Assembly (NCBI GenBank): GCA_002278935.1
Contig: NCJL01000004.1
Span: forward strand, 186,001-250,000
Reading direction: 5' to 3'
Length of the DNA stretch: 64,000 nt
From: Gallionellales bacterium 39-52-133
Lineage (GTDB): Bacteria > Pseudomonadota > Gammaproteobacteria > Burkholderiales > Gallionellaceae
Positions 17,401 through 25,100 of the stretch are shown one piece after another. The first letter of the stretch is position 1, and the number at the start of each line of letters is the position of its first letter. The notes under the pieces are model-generated. The model did no database searches and was not told where the DNA came from. It worked only from the letters and a program-made list of their open reading frames with translations. The position numbers and the translations under genes are program-made.

Positions 17401-17562
17401 AAGGGGTTCCCTGAAACAGCCGCTATTCCGGTGATCGCGCTGACTGCAAATGCGATGAAAGGTGACAGGGAGGCCGGTCTGGAGGCGGGTTTTGTTGATT
17501 ACCTGACCAAGCCGCTGGATATACTCAAGCTGCTTGCGCTACTGGAAAAGCTGTTGCATTAG
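14401..17562 (+). CDS. Cytosolic hybrid histidine kinase (REC-REC-PAS-PAS-PAS-HisKA-HATPase-REC)
   Basis: 1053 residues, no membrane segment. Two N-terminal receiver-like domains (about 37-155 and 160-280) keep a phospho-acceptor-like Asp ('VILDLKL', 'LLLDMEM') and a Lys ('YLPKPV', 'YLSKLV') but lack the acidic pair after strand 1 ('LSERAGQ', 'VGNESAQ'). Three PAS/PAC domains follow (about 300-665), then HisKA with H692 in 'MSHELRTPLNAILGFSQL', HATPase ('DTGPGIP', 'GTGIGLVI') and a C-terminal receiver with D985 in 'LILMDINLPG' and 'DYLTKPL'. An alternative start at 14419 has a better ribosome site (GGGGAG). It heads the signalling run ending at 28919 and probably feeds a phosphorelay. Confidence 0.92.
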   Translation: MAKGERMAKGIPKAQIRKESGKAETAPRHAQAAEPARIIILSERAGQRHELAVILEAAGYQAEVLTQFDDFSSLCSGPVLPAAVILDLKLQPGESGLARTLADMQAQCQHSVPVIFLSIHTDIAARLAAYRAGATHYLPKPVERARLLELIAESLLLKPAAPYRVLLVGNESAQQAQHAQMLSASGMEVQIISDPLRVPQKLLSFAAEVLLLDMEMAQCSGPEMALLLRDEPLYASIPIIYLTTESELLLQVNTLSVQSENYLSKLVAPEPLLEVVSEHARSYRHIRAQAAALSVTRYELERQQQAIDFHAIVSVADVSGKIVFVNEKFCQVSGYSSDELIGQNHRVLKSGQHPAAFYEEMWHSISAGNIWHGEVCNRRKDGTLYWVDSSIVPFVDAEGLPYQYISIRTDITHVKENEQRLRRSQAFANIGIWDWDIRSGELLWSERIAPMFGYPEDKVAHTYENFLKAIHPDDVQMVKIAISDCLERGISYNIEHRCVWPDGAVHWLLERGDVVRDAYGEPMHMLGLVQDITARKQAELGLVESNLRLEEAQSLAKLGNWEVDMLSGALHWSDEIYRIFGQDKAHFNPSLAAFRQAIHPDDIALVEESEQRAASNGAHDVVHRIIRTDGEVRYVHELARGEFDADGKMCRMRGTVQDVTDLKLAELAMLQAKEAAEAGSRAKSEFLASMSHELRTPLNAILGFSQLFIMDDELPQKTRENSRQIEHAGKHLLSLVNDLIDLSRIEANKMELSLEAVKLKEVVCDSLGMVQSMAHDKGVKIILVQCDVLEIILLADFNRLRQSLINLLTNAIKYNNANGTVRMLCEVIGERAHIAVSDTGPGIPLDKQGRIFTAFDRLGEERGDIEGTGIGLVITKRIVEAMNGSIGFESTPGQGSSFWLELPLAPDTVCIAPRPRAATSSNAPPAAASQTSRPVVLYVEDNPMNLRLMQQVFAGRKEWELRSAINAEIAIGMARDFPPQLILMDINLPGMDGFQALLQLKGFPETAAIPVIALTANAMKGDREAGLEAGFVDYLTKPLDILKLLALLEKLLH

Positions 17563-17582
17563 CGGCGTTGCATTAAAAATAT

Positions 17583-17607
17583 AAGTATTTGATTTTATTT
17601 AATATTT
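17583..17607 (+). repeat. Dispersed AT-rich motif, copy 2
   Basis: AAGTATTTGATTTTATTTAA plus TATTT, 20 bp after the hybrid kinase stop and before the binding-protein gene. Matches copy 1 (3509) at about 21 of 25 positions. Confidence 0.55.
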
Positions 17608-17651
17608 ATATTTTTAGCGAGCGGCGGGCAGTCCAATACGAGGGGTGAAAA

Positions 17652-18494
17652 ATGACGCGAAATGCAGGGATATCTTTTTTGTCCGGAAACTTCATGCTTG
17701 CCTGCCTGCTCAGCTCGATGCTTTGCGGCAGGCCGGCGCATGCTGCCGAATCCCCGCTTACCTTTGGCATATTTCCCTATCAGAGTCATCAGCAACTGAT
17801 CAGCATTTTTTTTCCGCTGCGCAACTATTTGCAACAGGAAATCGGCCAGCATTTGACGATAGTTACGGCGCCTGACTTTAAAAATTTCCGGGACCGCACC
17901 CGCGACGGTGAATATGACATTGTCTTTACCGCGCCGCATTTTGCGCGTCTGGCAGAGCTGGACAGCGGTTTCCAGCGGGTTGCGATCACGCGTTACCGTA
18001 CGCAGAGTGTCATTGTGGTGCCGAAAGATTCACCCGTGCGGCAATTGTCCGGGCTGCGTGGCAAAACCCTGGCAGTACCGCCTGCCGAGGCTATTGTGAA
18101 TATGCTTGCACAGGAATTGTTCCGCAGCAGGGGCATGCAGTCCGGACGCGATTTCAAGCTCAAGGAATACGAAAATATGCAGAATGCAATGTTCGCTCCG
18201 CTGCTCGGGGATAGCGACGCAGGCGTGTCCGGTTTTTCACCATTAAGCGGTTTTGAACAGCGCGACAAGTTGCGTGTGATCGCCAAATCCGCGGCAGTTC
18301 CGGGTCTGGTGATCATGGCGCACCCGCGCGTCTCAAAGTCCACAATAGCAAAACTGCGCAAAGCATTGTTCCGCTTTGGTGAAACAGAGCAGGGCAGGGA
18401 ATATTTTGCCAGCACGCATCACGAGGCATGGTTGCCGGTCGACGATGCGACCATGCGTGGCCTTGACCCCTATGTTCGCCAGGCCCGGAACTGA
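17652..18494 (+). CDS. Periplasmic solute-binding protein, PhnD-like
   Basis: 280 residues. A signal peptide ends near residue 34 ('GRPAHA'). The mature protein has the PhnD/phosphate-phosphonate binding fold: 'LTFGIFPYQSHQQLISIFFPLRNYLQQ', 'DIVFTAPHFARLAEL', 'SPVRQLSGLRGKTLAVPP' and 'GVSGFSPL'. It is 3 bp ahead of a membrane hybrid kinase and no ABC permease or ATPase is near, so it likely serves as a ligand-sensing subunit of that kinase rather than a transporter part (inference). The ligand is not deducible; phosphonate is only the family name. Confidence 0.88.
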   Translation: MTRNAGISFLSGNFMLACLLSSMLCGRPAHAAESPLTFGIFPYQSHQQLISIFFPLRNYLQQEIGQHLTIVTAPDFKNFRDRTRDGEYDIVFTAPHFARLAELDSGFQRVAITRYRTQSVIVVPKDSPVRQLSGLRGKTLAVPPAEAIVNMLAQELFRSRGMQSGRDFKLKEYENMQNAMFAPLLGDSDAGVSGFSPLSGFEQRDKLRVIAKSAAVPGLVIMAHPRVSKSTIAKLRKALFRFGETEQGREYFASTHHEAWLPVDDATMRGLDPYVRQARN

Positions 18495-18497
18495 GGC

Positions 18498-20774
18498 ATG
18501 ACGCTCTCCTGGCTGCGCGGTTCGCTACGCTGGAAGCTGGTGCTGGCAGCGGTGCTGATCGAGGCGGTGATGCTGTTGCTGCTGTTTGCGAATAATGCAC
18601 GCCTGTTCAACAAGACCATTGAGCAGCAGGGTGTGCAGAAAGTTCAGGAGCTGTCGTCGATGCTGAATGTGGCATTGGCGCCCGCGCTGTTTCAGCGTGA
18701 TTACGCCAGGGCGCAGGGCATAATCGACGATCTGCTGCGTGACAACAGTGCCACGCTCGCCTATGTGGTGATACTGGATGAGAACGGCCGCGTATTCGGC
18801 AGGGGCGGCAGGGTGGACACTGATTCCTTGCCGCGCGTCGCTGCACTGCCAAATTCACACGAGGTGTTATTTAACGGCGCGTTGCCATTGCATGTTGGTG
18901 CACAACAGGTGGGCGAGCTTCGCTACGGTTTGTCGTTCGCGACATTGTTTGAAGCGCGTGCCGGTTTGTTGCGGCAAGGCCTGCTGATTGCACTGCTCGG
19001 GATGCTGCTCACCATGCTGGCACTTTCCGCGGCCGGATATTGGCTGACACGGCATATGAACAAGCTGATGCAGGCTTCGCAGGCGATTGCAGCAGGTCGG
19101 TATGACGTGAAGGCAGAGGTTGTTGCGACCGATGAAATCGGCCAGCTGGCGCGTAATTTCAACGAAATGGGCGCTGCGATCTGTGCCCATACCGGGGAGA
19201 TGCAGCGCACCCGCAGCCAGTTGCAGGCCACCATCGCGGCGATCCCCGATTTGCTGTTTGAGGTGGGGCTCGACGGCACATACCATGATATTCACGCGCA
19301 GAGCCCCCATTTGTTGTCAGCATCCGCTGAAAAGCTTCTGGGGAAAAAGGTCGGCGATGTCATGCCGCCGGCGGCGACAGAGGTAATTCTGCTGGCGCTG
19401 CACGAGGCGTATGCAAGCGGGCGTTCATATGGCAGGCAGTTTGAATTGCAGCTTGCGCAAGGCAGCGCCTGGTTCGAGCTTTCTGTTTCAGGAAAACTCG
19501 GGCTTCCCGGGCAGGAACCCCGATTCATTGTGCTGTCACGCGATATAACGGAGCGCTATCTTGCGCAGGCGAATCTTGAGCAGAGAGTTGAGCAGCGCAC
19601 AGCCGAGCTGCTGGTTGCAAAGAATGAGGCGGAGCGGGCAAGCAACGCGAAATCTGAATTTCTGTCGCGCATGAGCCACGAATTGCGCACGCCGATGAAC
19701 GGCATTCTGGGTTTCGCGCAGTTGCTCTCCTATAACCAGACCAATCCCCTCGACGGTGAGCAGCAAAATTATGTGCAGGAAATACTGCATGCCGGTGACC
19801 ACCTGCTGGAGCTGATCAATGAAGTGCTCGATCTGGCACGTATCGAGAGCGGCAGACTTGATCTTGCGCCGGAAAATATTGCGGTAGCGCAATTGGTGCG
19901 CGAGACCATGCCACTGGTGCAGACGCTGGCTGCCAAAAACAATCTCACACTGAGCGCCAATCTTGCGGGTGATTATGTCATTCGCGCGGATCCCCTGCGC
20001 CTGAGGCAAATATTGCTGAACCTGCTGTCGAATGCGATTAAATACAACCGTAAAGGCGGCAGCGTGGCGATCAGCTGTCGTTCGCAGCGGAAAGGGTGGC
20101 TGAAAATCGAGGTGAAGGACAGCGGGCGCGGTATTGCCGCCGAAGAACTGCCCCGTTTGTTCATACCCTTTGAGCGGCTGGATTCTGCCTATAGTGGCAT
20201 TGAGGGTGCCGGCATCGGGCTGGCACTTTCAAGAAAGCTGGTGGAGGCGATGGATGGCGTCATCGGCGTGGAAAGCGAAGCCGGGGCTGGCAGCACATTC
20301 TGGGTCGAATTTCCGCTGCTTGTGGAAGAAAATTCCGAACCGTTACCCGACCTGAATGCAATGCGGACTAACAGGCATAATGAGCGCAAGGTGCTTTACA
20401 TTGAAGACAATCCGTCCAGTTTGCGCCTGGTGGAAAAAAGTATCTCAGGGCGTTTTGGAATGACGATGTTGAATGCCCATAATGCCGAGCTGGGGCTGGA
20501 AATGGCGCGCGCCTATCTGCCCGATATTATTCTGCTCGATATCAATCTGCCGGGGATGGATGGATTCAAGGCGCTGGAAGTATTGCAGAAGGATGCGATG
20601 ACGTGTGATATCCCGGTGATTGCCATTACCGCAAATGCAATGGAGCGCGATATCAAAAAGGGACTGGATGCGGGTTTCGCGGATTACCTGACCAAGCCGC
20701 TGGATATTATTCAGCTGGTGGTATTGCTGGGAAAATTGTCGGGCAAGAAAGAGCGTGCTGTTCCGGGCGGGTGA
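18498..20774 (+). CDS. Membrane hybrid histidine kinase paired with a PhnD-like protein
   Basis: 758 residues. Membrane helices at about 13-34 and 160-186 enclose a ~125-residue periplasmic domain. Then HAMP ('ASQAIAAGRYDVKAEV'), a PAS domain (about 235-350), a coiled linker, HisKA with H394 in 'RMSHELRTPMNGILGF', HATPase ('DSGRGIA', 'GAGIGLAL') and a receiver with D681 in 'IILLDINLPG' and 'DYLTKPL'. It follows the binding-protein gene by 3 bp. The kinase and receiver ends closely resemble those of the 14401 kinase, suggesting duplication. Confidence 0.93.
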   Translation: MTLSWLRGSLRWKLVLAAVLIEAVMLLLLFANNARLFNKTIEQQGVQKVQELSSMLNVALAPALFQRDYARAQGIIDDLLRDNSATLAYVVILDENGRVFGRGGRVDTDSLPRVAALPNSHEVLFNGALPLHVGAQQVGELRYGLSFATLFEARAGLLRQGLLIALLGMLLTMLALSAAGYWLTRHMNKLMQASQAIAAGRYDVKAEVVATDEIGQLARNFNEMGAAICAHTGEMQRTRSQLQATIAAIPDLLFEVGLDGTYHDIHAQSPHLLSASAEKLLGKKVGDVMPPAATEVILLALHEAYASGRSYGRQFELQLAQGSAWFELSVSGKLGLPGQEPRFIVLSRDITERYLAQANLEQRVEQRTAELLVAKNEAERASNAKSEFLSRMSHELRTPMNGILGFAQLLSYNQTNPLDGEQQNYVQEILHAGDHLLELINEVLDLARIESGRLDLAPENIAVAQLVRETMPLVQTLAAKNNLTLSANLAGDYVIRADPLRLRQILLNLLSNAIKYNRKGGSVAISCRSQRKGWLKIEVKDSGRGIAAEELPRLFIPFERLDSAYSGIEGAGIGLALSRKLVEAMDGVIGVESEAGAGSTFWVEFPLLVEENSEPLPDLNAMRTNRHNERKVLYIEDNPSSLRLVEKSISGRFGMTMLNAHNAELGLEMARAYLPDIILLDINLPGMDGFKALEVLQKDAMTCDIPVIAITANAMERDIKKGLDAGFADYLTKPLDIIQLVVLLGKLSGKKERAVPGG

Positions 20775-20902
20775 TTGGGTTCCATCATGATCCGGCCAGC
20801 AGGGGCTGCGCAACAAGTTGTTAATAAAGATTGATCTGTGTAATCTGCCTGTCTGGCAGGCGAGTAACGCATCGAGCACAGCTCAACGGTTCCGGAGAAA
20901 TA

Positions 20903-22150
20903 ATGCAAAAGCAGTATTTTTTGACAAACAGACTCGCCATTGTTATCTCGATTGCGCTATTTTTATTGTGCATCGTGTTGCTATATCTCTATTACAGCCA
21001 CTCCAGGCCGTCCATCAAAATAGGCATTCTGCATTCCCTCAGCGGTACCATGGCGGTCAGCGAATCACCGCTGGTGGATGCTTTGCAGCTGGCCATAGAG
21101 GAAGCCAACGCGACTGACGGCATTAACGGGCAATTGATCGAGGCGCTGGTGGTGGATTGCCGCTCCGATGCCGGCTATTGCGCAGAGCAGGCGGAACGCC
21201 TGATTACTGAAGAAAAAGTCAGCGTATTGTTCGGTTGCTGGACTTCTTCCTGCCGCAAAGCCGTCAAGCCTGTCGTTGAAAAGCATCAGCACCTGCTGTT
21301 TTACCCGGTGCAATACGAAGGCATGGAACAGTCGGCCAATATTATTTACACCGGCGCCGCGCCCAATCAGCAGATTATCCCCGGCGCACGCTGGGCACTG
21401 GAAAAACTGGGCAAACGCGTGTATCTGGCGGGTTCGGATTATGTGTTCCCGCGCATGGCCAATATCATCATCAAGGATGTACTGAAAGCGGGCGGTGGCG
21501 TACTGGCGGGTGAGCGTTACTTGCCGCTGGGTGCAGACAGCATGGATGCACTGGTGGCCGATATCGGCAGGCAACGGCCGGATGTGATCCTGAATACCCT
21601 GAACGGTGACAGTAACGTTGCCTTTTTTAACGCGCTGGAAAAAGCCGGCAGCGGCGCTGCCGAAATACCCGTACTGTCGTTCAGCATGGCCGAGGTGGAA
21701 TTGGCCGGCATGGGAAAACCGGTCGCGGCGGGACATTATGCCGTATGGAATTATTTCCAGAGTATTGTCTCGCCGCAGAATCAGGTCTTCGTCGGCAATT
21801 TTCGCAAGCGCTACGGTATGCACAGAGTGCTGGATGATCCGATGGAAGCATCGTATACGGGCATGAAACTGTGGTTGCAGGCTGCGCGTGAAGCGGGATC
21901 TGCCGCACCTGTTGACGTGCAGCGCACCATATTGCGGCAGACCTTGAATGCACCCGTGGGGATGGTGGCCATTGATGCAGATAGCAGGCATCTGTGGAAA
22001 ACGCCGCGTATCGGCAAAATCGGGCAGGACGGCCAGTTTGATATTGTGTGGGATGCCGGCAGCGCAATGGAACCCGCCCCTTTTCCCGGCTATCGCTTTC
22101 GGGATGAATGGCTGCGTTTGCTGGCGCAGGCCGAAAGGAGCCTGCCATGA
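20903..22150 (+). CDS. Membrane-anchored solute-binding protein, UrtA/FmdD-like
   Basis: 415 residues from ATG 20903 (ribosome site GGAGAAA). One N-terminal hydrophobic helix (about residues 10-31) without a clear cleavage site, so it is probably tethered to the inner membrane facing the periplasm. The rest is the urea/amide-type binding fold: 'IGILHSLSGTMAVSESPL', 'LFGCWTSSCRKAVKPV', 'YPVQYEGMEQSANIIYTGA', 'GSDYVFPRMAN'. These match the UrtA/FmdD/AmiC branch. The stop overlaps the next kinase start by 4 bp and no permease is present, so a co-receptor role is likely. The true ligand could be urea, a short-chain amide or something else. Confidence 0.88.
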   Translation: MQKQYFLTNRLAIVISIALFLLCIVLLYLYYSHSRPSIKIGILHSLSGTMAVSESPLVDALQLAIEEANATDGINGQLIEALVVDCRSDAGYCAEQAERLITEEKVSVLFGCWTSSCRKAVKPVVEKHQHLLFYPVQYEGMEQSANIIYTGAAPNQQIIPGARWALEKLGKRVYLAGSDYVFPRMANIIIKDVLKAGGGVLAGERYLPLGADSMDALVADIGRQRPDVILNTLNGDSNVAFFNALEKAGSGAAEIPVLSFSMAEVELAGMGKPVAAGHYAVWNYFQSIVSPQNQVFVGNFRKRYGMHRVLDDPMEASYTGMKLWLQAAREAGSAAPVDVQRTILRQTLNAPVGMVAIDADSRHLWKTPRIGKIGQDGQFDIVWDAGSAMEPAPFPGYRFRDEWLRLLAQAERSLP

Positions 22151-25100
22151 AATTTCACTCCATAACCCAACGTTTCCTGTTCTGGTTTGTATTGATTTTT
22201 CTGCTGCCCGTTGTGCTGATCAGCTACATCCTGTTGCAGGCTTTTGAAAGAGAACTGAAGCTGACGGTGACCAGGCAAATCTCTGCCATTGCCGACAAAA
22301 AGGTGGATCAGGTCAACGACTTTTTGGGCGAACTGACGCGCGATGCAGTGGTCAAGTCGCAGAGCGATACGATGCGAACGGCAATGGGCGAGTATGTGAA
22401 GGTGTCCTCCCGCAACGGATTTGACTCGGATGCATACCGGCGTGTTAACGACCGGTATCAGGAATATTTCAGGCGCTTCGTCAGCAGTGCCGGTTATTAC
22501 GATGCTTTTCTGGTTTCGCCGCAGGGCACGGTGGTGTATTCCTACAAGCATGAAGCCGATTTCTCGACCAATCTGTTAACCGGTCCTTACCGCAACAGCG
22601 GCCTGGGAAAGTCTGTGCGCAATGCACTGAACACACTGGAAAGCAATATTTCCGAATTCGGATTTTATGCGCCATCCGGCAATGCCATTGCCGCCTTTGT
22701 TGCCGTGTCCATGGTGATCAATGGCAGGGTTGAAGGAGTGCTGGCACTGCAGATCGATAATGTTCGGGTGTTTGAGGTGATGCTGGACAAAACGGGACTG
22801 GGAAATAGCGGTGAAACGGTGGTGGCTCGCCTGAAGGATGAACGGACAGCCCTGGTGGTGGCACCGTTGAATCTTGAGCCGGATGCGGCAGAGAAGCGTG
22901 AAATCAGTCTGGATAGCCCGGATAGTGCGGCCCCGCTGATTAATGCGCTGAACGGGGCGCGCGGCAGCGATTTCGAGATGGACTATAACGGTGTGCCAGT
23001 GGTGGCGGCCTGGCGCTATTTGCCGCGCATGAAGTGGGGCATGGTGGTCAAAATGGACACGGCAGAAGCGCTGATGCCGTTCTACCGAGTGCGCCGTTTT
23101 GCGCTGCTGGTGCTGGTGCCCGCGATTCTGGTTGCCTTTGGTGGTGCGCTGATGCTCGGCCGCCGCGTGATTGTGCCTTTGCAGAATCTCAGTAACAGCG
23201 CGCGGGCGCTTGCCGCCGGCAAGTTTGACCAGCGCGTGCCGGTGGAGAGGGGGGACGAACTCGGGCAGCTCGCCATGTCATTCAATGCAATGGCCGAGCG
23301 CCTGCAGTCGTCCTATGCGAATCTGGAACAGCAGATTGAACAGCGCACCGCCGAGCTGAGCCAAAGTCTTAACGAAATGGTGGTCAAGGACTCGGCTATT
23401 GCTTCGGCGATCAATGCGATCGCCATTGCCGGGCTGGACGGCAAGCTGAGCTATGTCAACCAGGCATTTGCGGATATGTGGCGTTTGCAGGGGCCACAGG
23501 AAGCAATCGGGCGTTCGGTGCTGGCGTTCTGGAACAAAGAAGGCGATGCGCTACAGGTGATGAAAGCCTTGCAGAATCGGGGCCACTGGCAGGGTGAGTT
23601 GCGTGCCCGTCTGGGTGATGGCGGGCTGGCCGATATGCAGTTATCCGCGCATATGGTGCTGGATGATGCCGGCAATGCCCTGTGCATGATGGCTTCTTTT
23701 GTTGATGTCACGGCGCGCAATCTTGCGCAACAGGAGTTATTACGCTCGGAAGCCCTGCTCGATTCCCTGGTGCAGAATATGCCGGCAATGGTTTTCCTCA
23801 AGCGTGCGAGCGACTTGCGTTTTGAAAAACTGAACCGTGCCGGCGAGCAATTGCTGGGATACACAGAGCAGGAGCTGTATGGAAAAAATGATTATGATTT
23901 TTTCCCCGGGGAGCAGGCTGATGCTTTTACCGCCAATGATCGTACAGTTCTGGCCAGCAAGCAATTGCTGGATATTCCGCAGGAAGCTATCGTCACGCGC
24001 GGCGGTGAAATAAAAACATTGCACACGCTCAAGATCGGTATTTATAACCCCGAGGGTGAGCCGACACATTTGCTGGGCGTATCTATTGATATCAGTGAAC
24101 AAAAACGCATTGCGGCAGCGTTGCAGAGCGAGCGTGATTTTGCGACCAGTCTGGTGAACATGGCGCCGGTGATCGTGCTGATGCTGGGCAAAGACGGAGA
24201 AATACAATTTGTAAATCCTTACTTCGAGCAATTGTCCGGCTACCGGCTGGAAGAAGTCAGGGGCAAAAATTGGTTCAGCACTTTTATCCCCGGGTATGAT
24301 CAGGTGCGAATTCGGCAATTGTTTCAGGATGCCGCGCATGGCATGCCAGCGCGCGGCAATATCAATTCCATTGTTGTTTGTTCAGGTGCGGAAATCGAGG
24401 TTGAGTGGAGCGACCAGCCCATGTATGACCAGCAGGGTAATATTACTGCCATACTTGCCATCGGCCAGGATGTGACCGCACGAAACTTGATGGAAAAGGC
24501 GCTGATTAGCAGCACAACAAGGTTGAAGGAAGCGCAACGCATCGCGCAGCTTGGCAGCTGGGAGTTGAACTTGCTGACGGGCGAGTTGATCTGGTCGGAT
24601 GAAATCTTCCGCCTGTTTGAAATTGATAAAAGCAGATTTTCCGCAAACTATGAAGCATTTTTGCAGGCCATTCATCCCGATGACCGGGAGAAAGTTAACC
24701 AGGCTTATACCGAGTCGCTGAAGGATCGCAAGCCCTATGAAATTGTGCATCGCCTGCTGATGAGCGATGGTCGTATCAAGTGGGTGCAGGAAATGTGCGA
24801 GTCGGAGTTTGATGCCGACAATAAACCGCTGCGTTCAATAGGCACGGTGCAGGATATTACCGAACGCAAACAGATCGAAGAATTGCTCAGGAATACCAAT
24901 GACGAGCTCGAGCGGCGCGTGGAGCAGCGCACCAACCTGTTGCGCGCGGCGAAGGAAGATGCCGAGCAGGCCAATAAGAGCAAGAGTCTGTTTTTGACCA
25001 GTATGAGTCATGAATTGCGCACACCGCTCAATGCAATTCTGGGTTATGCGCAGCTCATGCAGATTGACAGCAGCCTGTCGCCGGAGGTAAAGGAAAATGC

